Source of the DNA: Arthrobacter sp. MYb23 | GTDB lineage: Bacteria > Actinomycetota > Actinomycetes > Actinomycetales > Micrococcaceae | Length of the DNA: 42,461 bases | Reading direction: 5' to 3' | Assembly (NCBI RefSeq): GCF_002979775.1 | Contig: NZ_PCPR01000033.1 | Location: 1 to 42,461, forward strand | Shown: positions 7,057 to 15,358 of the stretch, piece by piece | Numbering within the stretch: the stretch's first letter is position 1 | Layout: the number at the start of each line of letters is the position of its first letter | Position numbers and translations under genes: made by a program | The notes under the pieces: model-generated | Told to the model about the DNA's origin: nothing | What the model saw: only the letters and a program-made list of their open reading frames with translations | The model's database searches: none

Positions 7057-8324
7057 CAACTTCCTTCGGCTCCTGCCGAAGCCCCGGTGGGGCAATACTT
7101 TGATGCGGACGATTTTGGAGTGCGAGGGCGCTGAGGGTTCAGCCAGTACCCGTAGAGTGGCTGATCTATCGTATTCCACACCTCATGTGCCTTCGGAGCG
7201 ACGTGGCACTGTTTCGAGGTCAGGTGGCCACTAATGTCCGAGCCTGCGCCTTGCCTCATGCTGTACGGTTCGGCCTCTTCGGAACTCAGCTCCAGCCCCA
7301 GGCTGAACGGCTGGCCAGTGGCGTCCAACCTGTCAATCATCGAGGCTAGATGCGGCCAAACACCGGTCTGCTCTATCGGTGGCAACGTGTTCTGCAGAAT
7401 GTCCTTCTCCCATGGGCTGAGCTGCGCGTCGCTCACGTTGTACACCTCGACGCTGACGGTCTGGTTGACTCTGCCTTGAGGGTCCCATGGCTTCGAGGTC
7501 ACGGTGACATAGGTACCGTCCGGAGTGTCACCCTGCCAGGTCTTACTGGCCGCAACTCCCAGCGCAATCAATCCCTGATCCGGCACCTGGCCGTAGGTAT
7601 CCAGGAGTAGTCGACCAGGACTGAAGTCATTCGCCTTCTCGGACACGGTCCCTCTAGTTGGCGTGGTGATCCTCCAGTGGGTGGTTTTTGAGTTCAGCTC
7701 CGTCGGAATGATGCTGGTAATTTTCTCCAGGTTCTCTGGAGTCATGTTGAGAGATACCGCCATCTGAAGCTCATACTCCCGGGTGTCCTCGCTGTATTCC
7801 CTTCGGGAGTCCAGCTGGCTCATTGGATCTAACTCATGGAGCGTCACCCAGCTTGAGGCAAGGTGTTGAATCTGCTCACGGGAGAGGCTGCCTTCTCCGC
7901 TAAGCCTGCCGATCTCCAGATCATCGGAGAAGGCACTGTACCGAGCTTCCTCAGTCTGAGCCACAAACAGGGTCCAGTCCTCCAGATAGGCTCCGGTGTC
8001 TCCCACTCCCTCACGCATGGTCCACAAGATGTTTTCCACCTCAGATGCGGTGCACCCCGGTGAGACGCCGATCCGGTATTTCACGAGAGGTCCACGCACT
8101 GCGATCTTCCCGCCACGGGGATCACTGTCTATCCAGGTGACGCAGGGTATTGAGGTGAGTTTGCGGTCCAGGCCGAATACATTCGGAGTCGCGAGTGGGG
8201 CGGCAACTCGGTACACACAGGATGCCAGTAGCACGATCACCACCAGTAGTATCCCGAAGCCTACGATCCGGCCAGCGGGTACGGGTCGCTTGTTGGGTCC
8301 AGTGGCTGCTGAAATTTGGTCCAT
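7056..8324 (-). CDS. Membrane-anchored or lipoprotein-like exported protein, hypothetical
   Basis: A 422-residue protein, taking the Met before DQISAATGPNKRPVP as the start. The longer frame to 8594 covers sequence with no coding character. Residues about 22-36 are hydrophobic and end in LLASC, which could serve as a lipobox or as a signal anchor. The rest is a large soluble domain with several Cys (SIPCVTW, SPGCTAS, KQCHVAP, KYCPTG), as expected outside the cell. Possible repeats of a SecD/lipoprotein-like alpha/beta unit are not clear. It is coupled by TGATG overlap to the next gene. The function is unknown. Confidence 0.6.
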   Translation of the reverse strand: MDQISAATGPNKRPVPAGRIVGFGILLVVIVLLASCVYRVAAPLATPNVFGLDRKLTSIPCVTWIDSDPRGGKIAVRGPLVKYRIGVSPGCTASEVENILWTMREGVGDTGAYLEDWTLFVAQTEEARYSAFSDDLEIGRLSGEGSLSREQIQHLASSWVTLHELDPMSQLDSRREYSEDTREYELQMAVSLNMTPENLEKITSIIPTELNSKTTHWRITTPTRGTVSEKANDFSPGRLLLDTYGQVPDQGLIALGVAASKTWQGDTPDGTYVTVTSKPWDPQGRVNQTVSVEVYNVSDAQLSPWEKDILQNTLPPIEQTGVWPHLASMIDRLDATGQPFSLGLELSSEEAEPYSMRQGAGSDISGHLTSKQCHVAPKAHEVWNTIDQPLYGYWLNPQRPRTPKSSASKYCPTGASAGAEGS

Positions 8325-8404
8325 CAGGCGATCTCTGCAGAGAGTAGGTGTCCAGCCGAGAGCGTCAGAGGCCGGGCAGCCATGCCGTCCAAAGCGATTC
8401 CCAT
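8324..8404 (-). CDS. Possible short leader ORF coupled to the lipoprotein-like gene
   Basis: A 26-codon frame (MGIALDGMAARPLTLSAGHL then LSAEIA) starts at ATG 8404 with GAGGAG 6 bases upstream. It ends in TGA overlapping the ATG of the next gene (TGATG). The downstream gene itself has only a weak ribosome binding site, so coupled translation through this short frame would make sense. The frame stays protein-like upstream to a TTG at 8437, so it may instead be the tail of a decayed gene. From 8438 to 8739 no gene or clear signal is seen. Confidence 0.3.
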   Translation of the reverse strand: MGIALDGMAARPLTLSAGHLLSAEIA

Positions 8405-8739
8405 GCCTGTCTCCTCGAAGCCGAACAATAAATCCAACGACTAGCATAACTCCTGTCTGCGTCCAGGGAGGGGCGAGGCAGGCGGAGACTTCGGCACAAT
8501 GGGACGGTCCCAGAGAGACCAGGAGGCAGTTGCGACGGGGATCAGTTCGAGCGTCATTGGCCCGTACACCGGCTTGTAAACGAGGGAGTGGCATGGCTAA
8601 GCGTTAGGCCGGGCGGCGGTGGTGGAGGAAATTTCGTGCTGTATCTGATTCCACCTTCGCGGTCACATGGTTCATCGTTAGCTCATGCGCGAAGTCTGGC
8701 ACATGTTCTAAAGCTCCCGCACCGAGGATTGCCCTGTGG

Positions 8740-9141
8740 TCAGGGACGCAATAAGCCTTTGAGGGTCGGCGGATTCCGGGCGCCGCCGAGAACTGACTGA
8801 AGTCCTGTGCCGAGCGCCAGCAGTTGATCGGCATCAAGATCAAGGCGCAGGTTCAACTCAGCCGAACCGAGTCCGAGTTCTTGAACAGGGTCTTTATGGA
8901 AGTCCAAGCGCAGGTTTCCGTCCCAGATCAGGACCGTCGCGAGACAGGCATATAGGCAGCCACCACTGGGTAGGGTCACGCAGTAAGAGTCCATCCCCAG
9001 CGCCTCATCCTGCTCATGCGGCTCCAGCGCGCGCTGGAATGCTAGGTGCCATGTCGGGGCGACGTCCTGATCAGCGAGTACGACAGTTTCGAAGCCCATT
9101 TCTTCGTCGCGAACGTAGCTAACGGCCTGGGCCACAGTCAT
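8740..9141 (-). CDS. Imm10-like immunity protein
   Basis: A 133-residue protein that fits the Imm10 pattern: a fold-start FETVVLADQD, then HLAFQRALEPHEQDEALGMD leading to SYCVTLPSG, a DGNLRLDFHKD strand pair, and a final LRLDLDADQLLALGTGLQSV. Imm10 proteins are small cytosolic proteins that neutralise toxins of polymorphic toxin systems, and scattered orphan copies are common. No toxin domain lies beside it. Its ATG overlaps the stop of an upstream cold-shock-domain gene (ATGA), so the two were one operon. The tail after GGARNPPTLKG is probably disordered. Confidence 0.65.
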   Translation of the reverse strand: MTVAQAVSYVRDEEMGFETVVLADQDVAPTWHLAFQRALEPHEQDEALGMDSYCVTLPSGGCLYACLATVLIWDGNLRLDFHKDPVQELGLGSAELNLRLDLDADQLLALGTGLQSVLGGARNPPTLKGLLRP

Positions 9142-9371
9142 GGTCGAGTCTCGCTCTCAGCTGTCCTGACTGAGATCGCCCTGTAGGCGTACCCGTCCTG
9201 CTCAACGGCTTCCCATTCCAACTCCACTTCTTCCCCGGGGGTGAGTGAGCGGTAGCCGGCGACTTCAACGACGCTGAAATGGGCCCAGCAGCCGCCGGAA
9301 GTCAGTGGTGAGTCGATGACGCCCTACCCATGTTCGTCGTTCCAGAAACGAACGACACCTTGAGATTTCAT
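9138..9371 (-). pseudogene. Cold-shock-domain protein interrupted by an in-frame amber codon
   Basis: From ATG 9371 the frame reads MKSQGVVRFWNDEHG, then TAG at 9326-9324, then GVIDSPLTSGGCWAHFSVVE and on to the stop that overlaps the Imm10-like ATG. Related proteins have Trp at that place (HGWGVID), so one base change (TGG to TAG) explains the stop. Frame and length (77 codons plus stop) are otherwise intact. The cold-shock domain binds single-stranded nucleic acid, and this divergent type with GGCWAHFS is frequent in actinobacteria. Either the gene is newly inactivated or the stop is read through. A sequencing error is also possible. Confidence 0.7.
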
Positions 9372-9514
9372 CGCACCAGTCTAGGTCCGCTAACTATAGG
9401 AGCCATGGCATGAAATCCACGTGACTCTGCCATCGTCAAGCACGGGGCCTTCTCGGGAAACGACGAGCCACCGCAGCGTCTCCACGTACGGTGGCAAACG
9501 CCGAACGGGCGGCT

Positions 9515-9931
9515 CTAGTTTGTAACCGAACCGATCTTGGTTGCGACAGCATCAGCCTGAAGGTACATCCGCATTAGAAGCACGACCAGGACTGCAGTGA
9601 CGCCAAGGCCAGTGAAGAAGATCAACGGCACGCTGGCGTCATCCTTGGGCAGGGCGGCGAAGAGAACCCACAGGGCTGCCGTGCACACGAGCAAGAAGAC
9701 GACTGTCCCTCTCAGAATCCTCAAAGAAGCCTCATGCGCAGCTATCCAGGCCTCATCGGAGGCCATGGTTGCCTTGGACCGTATGCCGAAAGTGGGATTC
9801 GGTTTGGACTGCCCCGCCTCGATCTGTGAAGCCAACATCTTCAGGAGCCCGGCAACGACCAGGAAAGCGATGCTGAACATGGCCGTGCTGAAAGCTGCCC
9901 CCAAAAAGCTACCCTTCCGTTGTGGCGTCAC
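9515..9931 (-). CDS. SdpI/YhfL-like membrane protein
   Basis: A 138-residue protein with helices at about residues 9-37, 73-94 and 100-120. The loop FGIRSKATMASDEAWIAAHE, followed by ASLRILRG, matches the G-RTk-tm-s---W--AH pattern typical of actinobacterial SdpI-family proteins. In Bacillus SdpI gives immunity to the SdpC toxin and takes part in signalling. The actinobacterial members are uncharacterised. It is probably located in the cytoplasmic membrane. It stands alone. The interval 9372-9514 shows no gene, and 9932-10183 is non-coding with nothing recognisable. Confidence 0.55.
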   Translation of the reverse strand: MTPQRKGSFLGAAFSTAMFSIAFLVVAGLLKMLASQIEAGQSKPNPTFGIRSKATMASDEAWIAAHEASLRILRGTVVFLLVCTAALWVLFAALPKDDASVPLIFFTGLGVTAVLVVLLMRMYLQADAVATKIGSVTN

Positions 9932-10183
9932 TTATCCGATGGCCAACGGTAACCCAGACGGTATGCAGTGGCACAAGTCAATGACCGGAGCCTCGACCCT
10001 GGCCCGGCCGTTTGTCAGTGGCGGAGCGCCAAGCAGAGTGGTGTCGCCGGTGGCGTCTCATGCACCCTGTCTCGCCAAGCGCTGGAAGGCGGTCTTCCTC
10101 CATAAACGGCATCCCCCAGAAAAACGTGCCACAACGGAATCGAGATTAGCGCCAGCGTACCGGGACGACTGGACGGACTTCAT

Positions 10184-10675
10184 TCAACCGTCTGCACGGG
10201 CAACGCTGGCCTTCTGTCGTAGCTGCATCAGCCCGGCGACGGTCAGGCCGGCAGTGACCGCGAGGGCCCCTACCCAGAGTGTGAGGCCGGCAAGGTCGTG
10301 GATGGCCATCTGGGGGAGTCGCCTGTCAGGCACGGCCACGACGCCGATGAATGCTCCGACGAGGCCGAAGTAGCTGCCGGTCATGAACCGCTGATGGGCA
10401 CGGATGTTGCCGCGGCGGACGGACCACAGGCCCATGGTCAGGGTGCAGAACGTCAGGACTGATAGCGCGTGGAGCCAGTTGAATCCTCCGTCGATGGTCC
10501 GGATCCCGAATGAGGTGAGGACGACGATGTACATGGCTACCGCCCAGATGCGGCCCAGGATCTTGTGCGCTGCGCTGCCTTTGTTGCGGCGAAGCAGGTT
10601 CACTGCGCCGAAGATCAGGGCGTAGCCCGCTGCGATGGCGTGCAGGGCGATCAGGAAAGTCCACGGCGAAGGCAT
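10184..10675 (-). CDS. DUF2306-family membrane protein
   Basis: A 163-residue protein with four or five membrane helices. It has the DUF2306 hallmarks: an N-terminal helix with H and G residues (IALHAIAAGYALIFGAVNLL), then HKILGRIWAVAMYIVVLTSF, a second basic turn RRGNIRAHQRFMTGSYF and a last helix before the tail. The repeated H-(K/Q)-x-x-G/x-R/W pattern could bind haem or a metal, but this is not shown for the family. It probably lies in the cytoplasmic membrane. No partner gene is seen. The start ATG at 10675 has no strong ribosome binding site. Confidence 0.65.
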   Translation of the reverse strand: MPSPWTFLIALHAIAAGYALIFGAVNLLRRNKGSAAHKILGRIWAVAMYIVVLTSFGIRTIDGGFNWLHALSVLTFCTLTMGLWSVRRGNIRAHQRFMTGSYFGLVGAFIGVVAVPDRRLPQMAIHDLAGLTLWVGALAVTAGLTVAGLMQLRQKASVARADG

Positions 10676-10741
10676 GTGGCCAGCCTAGCGAGTCGGATGA
10701 GGCTTACCGGATCGTGTTGGCGGGGGCGGCTGAGGTCTTGC

Positions 10742-10782
10742 CGGGAACTGGTAGAAGAGCTCAGGGTCGTCTTCATCCAATC
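10742..10782 (-). pseudogene. Short remnant of a GNAT gene 3' end
   Basis: These 41 bases match 5063-5103, the end of the intact GNAT gene, at about 37 of 41 positions. They encode LDEDDPELFYQFP in place of LDEGDPELFYQFP. Nothing further upstream or downstream matches, so this is a leftover of a duplicated or recombined acetyltransferase gene. The surrounding interval 10676-10977 holds no intact gene apart from the upstream region of the large repeat protein. Confidence 0.6.
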
Positions 10783-10977
10783 ACGCGGCGCAGATCCGAA
10801 TGATCCCGTCCCGGCGAGGTACTGAACAGGCCCACCGGGCCGAGTGCCGCCGTCGTGAATTCCTCGCCTCAGCGCACTGGGCAGATCTCCCCATGGCACT
10901 ACTGCGGTCCCACGCCTACGATGACAGGGGACCGCTCGGTCCGCTCAGTCACTTTCTTGGGGAAAAGGACCTTACCC

Positions 10978-13698
10978 ATGCCGTTGCCTCGACCTGCCAC
11001 TCACCATCCGCTTCGAAGGACACGGCAAGGAGTGTGGGCCGCCCTGGTGACCGCCGTCCTGGTGGCTGCCGGCCTTTTCGCCGGCGCGGCACCCGCCTCG
11101 GCCGCAACTTACACCTTCAAGGGTGTGGTCAAAGGAAAACTGACAGCAACCGCAACGGCCACTGCGCTTGGCGACGTGTGGGTGGGGGCGTACACCAATG
11201 ACGACCGCGCCTCCTTGGTAGCCGGCGCGTGGTCTTCAGCCGATGGCTCCTACAGCTTTAGCGTGCCGGCTGCTGGCAGCTACAAATTGTGGACCACGTG
11301 CAGTAGCGGACCCTGCTCCGCCACCTACGCCGGTGAGTGGAATGTGAACCAGTCAAGTTCCTACGGTTCGACGCCGGTTGCCGTCACCGATGCTGCCCCC
11401 ACCACCACGTACAACCCCCAGCTGGAAGCGTTCGGCAGCATGAGCGGCAGGGTCACCAACAAGGCCGGCCAGCCGGTGACGGCAGTATCCGTCTCAGCTT
11501 CACCCAACAACGGCGGACAGGTGAGCAGCACCACGCCCGACGCCAACGGCTACTTCACCCTCACCAAGATTCCGCCCAACCAGGCATACATCAGCGTCCG
11601 GGACGAGTCGGGCCAGCGTCTCTACCTGGAACAGTATTGGAACGGCACCGGCACTGTGGATACCTACAGCACGGCTACCGTCCCGCCCGGTGTGCAGTGG
11701 ACCAACGTGAACTTCGTCCTCAAGGATGAAACCATCATGGAAGCAACTGTCGTCGATCCGGCAGGCGCGCCGATTGCCGACGTCGGGTATGTCCCGTGGG
11801 TTTACAATGACGCAACGGGAGCCTGGGACGGACCCCAGATGGGTCCGCTGACCTCGGATGCGCAGGGCAAGATTTATTGGCGCATGGCAGTGGGCAAGAA
11901 ATACAAGCTTTGCGTCTCGGACACTGTCTATGAGGGCGCGCCCCGCGAAAAGCGCTACAAGGCTGAGTGCTACGACAACACGGCCACCAGGGACACGGCC
12001 ACAGTTCTGACGGCAACCGCTGCCGGTCAGCGTGTAAAGCTGACCATGCAGCTGGATGTTGAAGGGTTGTCGCTGGCACCTGGCAGGCCGTTCGTCTACG
12101 GTTCTGCCCAGGCAGGACAAAAACTGACCGTTGATCCCGGCGTCTGGGGACCGGCTCCGGTGACCGTTGCTTACCAGTGGCAGCGTTCCAAAGACGGCAC
12201 AGTCCTCCAGGACATTGCCGGCGCCACCACCACCGCTTACGTGCCCACCGCCGCTGATGCCGGGTACGACATCTGGGCGAAAGTCACGGGGACCAAGGCA
12301 GGTTACGCCACATACACCACCTCGGTGCACGGCGGTAAATCCGGTGCCGAGGCTGTCACGGCTTCCAAGGCCTTCACTCTCCTGGGCACGCCCAGCGCCG
12401 GGAACACCCTGACCGTTGACCACGGCACCCTGAATCCCGCCCCCGATTTTGGCCCTTACTACGACTGGTTCGTCGACGGCGTGCAGGACTACAGGTCAAA
12501 CGGGCCGACGTTCCTCCTCCAAGCCTCAGACGCCGGCAAGAAAGTCACTGCCCGGCTGAGTGTCCACGACTGGCCCCTGCAGCCCTATTACGGCCAAGCC
12601 ACCGTCACCGTCTCTGCCGGGACCTTGACGGCTCCGGTGCCCACGATTTCCGGGACGGTGAAGGTCGGTTCGGTGTTGACGGCTGCTCCGGGGGTTTGGG
12701 GTCCTGCTCCTGTGACGTTGGCTTATCAGTGGTTCCGGAGTGGTGTTGCGGTGACGGGTGCAACGTCAGCTACTTATTCGTTGGTTGCGGCTGATCTTGG
12801 TAAGACCATGACGGTCCAGGTCACGGGTTCGAAGACCGGGTTTACGACGGCGGTGAAGACTTCCGCGGCCACTGCGGCTGTGGCGGTGGGAACCTTGAGC
12901 GCGCCGGTACCCACCGTATCCGGGACAGCCAAGGTCGGCGCGGTGCTGACTGCCGTTCCGGGGGCATGGGGTCCTGCTCCTGTGACGTTGGCGTATCAGT
13001 GGTTCCGGAGTGGTGTTGCGGTGACGGGTGCTACTTCTGCTACGTATTCGTTGGTTGCGGCTGATTTGGGTAAGGCGATGACGGTCCAGGTCACGGGTTC
13101 GAAGGCCGGGTTTACGACGGCGGCGAAGACTTCCGCTGCCACTGCTGCCGTGGCGGTGGGAACCTTGAGCGCGCCGGTACCCACCATATCCGGGACAGCC
13201 AAGGTCGGCTCGGTGTTGACGGCTGTTCCGGGGGCGTGGGGTCCTGCTCCTGTGACGTTGGCGTATCAGTGGTTCCGCTCAGGTGTTGCGGTGACGGGTG
13301 CTACTTCTGCTACGTATTCGTTGGTTGCGGCTGATCTGGGTAAGGCGATGACGGTCCAGGTCACGGGTTCGAAGACCGGGTTTACGACGGCGGCGAAGAC
13401 TTCCGCTGCCACTGCGGCTGTGGCGGTGGGGACGTTGACTGCGCCGGTACCCACCATCTCGGGTACCCAGACGGTTGGTAGCACGCTCACCGCGACGCCC
13501 GGTACGTGGGGTCCTGCCACTGTGGCGCTGACCTACCAGTGGTTCCGGGGAAGCACTGCCATTTCGGGCGCCACCGCCCAGACGTACAAACTGGTCGCCG
13601 CGGACAAGGGAACTGCCATCAAAGTACGCGTAACAGGTACTAAGACTGCGTACGCCACGCTGGCCCGATACTCTGCGGCTACCGCCCTGATCAGCTGA
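10978..13698 (+). CDS. Secreted multidomain protein with Ig-like repeats
   Basis: A 906-residue protein, starting at ATG 10978 behind AAAAGGA. Residues 1-42 form a Sec signal peptide (basic LRRTRQ, then a hydrophobic core, cleavage after PASA). Next come carboxypeptidase-regulatory-like beta domains (GSMSGRVTNKAGQPVTAVSV, with DANGYFTLTKIPPN). From about residue 362 onward there are six Ig-like units with the core YQW-RSG--V-GAT---Y-L-AAD-GK-M-V-VTG. The last four are 90-residue repeats, three of them almost identical. There is no LPXTG signal, so the protein is probably secreted or held by other wall contacts. It is probably an adhesion or carbohydrate-binding surface protein. No catalytic domain is seen. 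Confidence 0.8.
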   Translation: MPLPRPATHHPLRRTRQGVWAALVTAVLVAAGLFAGAAPASAATYTFKGVVKGKLTATATATALGDVWVGAYTNDDRASLVAGAWSSADGSYSFSVPAAGSYKLWTTCSSGPCSATYAGEWNVNQSSSYGSTPVAVTDAAPTTTYNPQLEAFGSMSGRVTNKAGQPVTAVSVSASPNNGGQVSSTTPDANGYFTLTKIPPNQAYISVRDESGQRLYLEQYWNGTGTVDTYSTATVPPGVQWTNVNFVLKDETIMEATVVDPAGAPIADVGYVPWVYNDATGAWDGPQMGPLTSDAQGKIYWRMAVGKKYKLCVSDTVYEGAPREKRYKAECYDNTATRDTATVLTATAAGQRVKLTMQLDVEGLSLAPGRPFVYGSAQAGQKLTVDPGVWGPAPVTVAYQWQRSKDGTVLQDIAGATTTAYVPTAADAGYDIWAKVTGTKAGYATYTTSVHGGKSGAEAVTASKAFTLLGTPSAGNTLTVDHGTLNPAPDFGPYYDWFVDGVQDYRSNGPTFLLQASDAGKKVTARLSVHDWPLQPYYGQATVTVSAGTLTAPVPTISGTVKVGSVLTAAPGVWGPAPVTLAYQWFRSGVAVTGATSATYSLVAADLGKTMTVQVTGSKTGFTTAVKTSAATAAVAVGTLSAPVPTVSGTAKVGAVLTAVPGAWGPAPVTLAYQWFRSGVAVTGATSATYSLVAADLGKAMTVQVTGSKAGFTTAAKTSAATAAVAVGTLSAPVPTISGTAKVGSVLTAVPGAWGPAPVTLAYQWFRSGVAVTGATSATYSLVAADLGKAMTVQVTGSKTGFTTAAKTSAATAAVAVGTLTAPVPTISGTQTVGSTLTATPGTWGPATVALTYQWFRGSTAISGATAQTYKLVAADKGTAIKVRVTGTKTAYATLARYSAATALIS
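12619..13698 (+). repeat. Four tandem 270-bp coding repeats
   Basis: Units start at 12619, 12889, 13159 and 13429, each exactly 270 bases (90 codons). The first three are nearly identical in DNA over long stretches, while the fourth has diverged. Codon choice in the repeated cores (CCT GCT CCT GTG ACG TTG) is more T/G-ending than in the N-terminal part of the gene. This suggests recent amplification or gene conversion. Confidence 0.9.
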
Positions 13699-13738
13699 TC
13701 TGCCAACGCGGGATGACCGCCGTGCAGCCTTGAATGGA

Positions 13739-13783
13739 AACGCCGATCCCCCTGTCTGGAGTTCAGATGGGGGGATCGGCGTT
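13739..13783 (+). terminator. Strong hairpin terminator after the repeat protein
   Basis: AACGCCGATCCCCC at 13739-13752 pairs perfectly with GGGGGATCGGCGTT at 13770-13783 around a 17-base loop, 40 bases after the stop of the repeat protein gene. The next gene is convergent, so it may end transcription from both sides. Confidence 0.75.
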
Positions 13784-13809
13784 TCCGGTGAACAGAAGTG
13801 TTGCCCCGC

Positions 13810-14112
13810 TCAACTGCGGTCGGCGGCGCGGATGATCCGCCGCCGTGCCGCAGCTATGAGAGGGCGTGCTGCCAGAGCGCCTGCCTTCAAAGAGCCAAGA
13901 ACCTTGTTGACGCTGGCGTAGAAGCGGCCGCTGCTACGCCAGCCTTGCGTCAGTTCCCACGTTATTCGGATGGAATGGACGGCAAGGACGACGATGAAGA
14001 GTGAGATCACCAGACCAGCAATGGAGGCGGCCACGATCATCACACCTGTGAAGTGCACCAAGAGGACTGCAGAGATCACAACTGTGTGGGCGTCAAGAAG
14101 TTCCATATTCAT
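13810..14112 (-). CDS. Small membrane protein, hypothetical
   Basis: A 100-residue protein with two close membrane helices (about residues 10-30 and 33-48) and a long basic C-terminal part (QGWRSSGRFYASVNKVLG, ARRRIIRAADRS). The tail is probably cytoplasmic and amphipathic. The start is ATG at 14112 with a weak GAGAA upstream. The family is not recognised. It faces the repeat protein gene tail to tail. The interval 14113-14346 holds no other gene. Confidence 0.5.
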   Translation of the reverse strand: MNMELLDAHTVVISAVLLVHFTGVMIVAASIAGLVISLFIVVLAVHSIRITWELTQGWRSSGRFYASVNKVLGSLKAGALAARPLIAAARRRIIRAADRS

Positions 14113-14346
14113 TTCTCGTTGTGCGGGATGGTGAGTTGGTTGCGCCAGGGTGCGGGAGGCGGAAGCCCGCTGCCAGGTACGTGGGTTGCACCTGCAGTTT
14201 CGTCTTTATCCTAGCGATGAGCACCTAAAGGTTCGTTGGCAACGCGTCACGAACTTGTCAGAATTGCCAGAAGGGCAGGGTGTCCGTCAATGCTTTGCCC
14301 CAATAAGCGGCAGCGTCGACTTCGGCTCAGGGACAAGGACGAGAAC

Positions 14347-14631
14347 ATGGCAGAACCACAACCACTGGACATCACCTTTGTTGCCCTGCTCGGGAGAGTT
14401 CGACCAGGAGATACATGGACTTGTGTCCAGTTACCCGAGTCAGCGAGGATCTTTGGAACCCGTGGGCTGGTCAAAGTGACCGGCACCGTAGACGGGCACC
14501 CGTTCACGGGGGCCTTCATGGCGTTGGGAGACGGTACGCACAAATTGCCGGTGGCCGCTCCTGTCCGCAAAGCCATCGGTAAGGGCGACGGTGACGCCGT
14601 CGAAGTTCACCTCACTCAGCGCCTGAGCTGA
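14347..14631 (+). CDS. DUF1905 domain protein
   Basis: A 94-residue protein starting at ATG 14347 behind AAGGACGAG. Its layout is the DUF1905 one: an early strand (ITFVALLGRVRPGDTWTCVQ), then LPESARIFGTRGLVKVTGTV with DGHPFTGAFMALGDGTHKLP, and an end segment AVRKAIGK-like (VRKAIGKGDGDAVEVHLTQ). DUF1905 forms a small beta barrel often fused to or near YdeI/OmdA proteins. No such partner is seen here. It is probably cytosolic. Its biochemical role is not established. Confidence 0.75.
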   Translation: MAEPQPLDITFVALLGRVRPGDTWTCVQLPESARIFGTRGLVKVTGTVDGHPFTGAFMALGDGTHKLPVAAPVRKAIGKGDGDAVEVHLTQRLS

Positions 14632-14666
14632 CGAGAGCCATCCCGCCATCCCGCTTCGGGGCCCGT

Positions 14667-15269
14667 TCAGGCCGAAGTCCGGCACCCTATTTGCTCGGCA
14701 AACGCGAGCATCGCCTCGCGGGCCATGTCGACGGTAACGAGCCTGTTTCCGGCCACAATGTGCAAGCTGTATGCGTCCTCGAGGGCCACCATATTCATGG
14801 TGGCCTGATCGAGATCCGCGGAAATAGCGAAGGCGCCGGACGCATTGCCTTCCTCGAAAATAGCGCGGTAAGTGGCGGTCTGGCGCAAGTACATCTGTTG
14901 GACCAGGGTGTCGTGAAGCTCCGACTGTCCGGCCATGAAATCGAACTCGTAAAGCAGTCGCATGAGGGCGTCGTCGGGTCCGCTGGGCAGCCCCGCGGCA
15001 ATGGCTGCACGCAGCTTCTCAGCCGGTGATTCAAGTTCAGCCACCACGCTGTCCCGGTGGTCGCAGAAACGCTCCGTACCGGCGCGGTGGGCTTCCACCA
15101 GGAGAGCATCCAGATCGTCGAAGTAGTAGAGCAATGCCCCTCTGGTCAGCCCCGCCCTTTTGGCGACGTCGGTCAGGGACAGGGAGCGCAGCCCCTGTGT
15201 GGAGGCTTCCTTGAGTGCCGCCTCGACGAGCTCGGAGCGGCGTCGTTCCTGCGTGTTGGGTCTTGCCAT
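14667..15269 (-). CDS. TetR-family transcriptional repressor
   Basis: A 200-residue protein. The start is MARPNTQERRR at 15269 rather than the GTG at 15302. The HTH lies at about residues 28-56 (LSLTDVAKRAGLTRGALLYY then FDDLDALLVEAHRAG). The C-terminal ligand-binding part is helical, with the segment LLYEFDFMAGQSELHDTLVQ. It is divergent from the permease gene, with a palindrome in the 90-base gap, and is likely to repress that permease-amidohydrolase operon and itself until a ligand binds. The ligand is probably a substrate of the operon, but it is not known. Confidence 0.85.
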   Translation of the reverse strand: MARPNTQERRRSELVEAALKEASTQGLRSLSLTDVAKRAGLTRGALLYYFDDLDALLVEAHRAGTERFCDHRDSVVAELESPAEKLRAAIAAGLPSGPDDALMRLLYEFDFMAGQSELHDTLVQQMYLRQTATYRAIFEEGNASGAFAISADLDQATMNMVALEDAYSLHIVAGNRLVTVDMAREAMLAFAEQIGCRTSA

Positions 15270-15313
15270 GCCCTTGACACTATCCGATGTGAACTGCCAC
15301 ACTCCAATAGTTA

Positions 15314-15331
15314 TTTGACGCTGACGTCAAA
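15314..15331. promoter_or_regulatory. Palindromic operator between tetR and the permease gene
   Basis: TTTGACG (15314-15320) and CGTCAAA (15325-15331) are exact inverted repeats around 4 bases. The left arm contains a TTGACG -35-like box, with TAAATC at 15336-15341 as a weak -10 box for the permease gene 15 bases further on. The position between divergent genes fits a TetR dimer site. Confidence 0.6.
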
Positions 15332-15358
15332 AAACTAAATCGACCTGAATGGACTCCC

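Noticed and set aside
8325..8594. N-terminal extension of the lipoprotein-like protein
   Set aside because: The composition is not protein-like and would put the membrane anchor 110 residues inside the protein.
11500..12423. 307-residue minus-strand frame inside the repeat protein gene
   Set aside because: It is a mirror frame of a clear secreted protein and has no start signal.
12619..13698. CRISPR array
   Set aside because: The repeats are 270 bp, contiguous, and in frame within a coding sequence, with no spacers.
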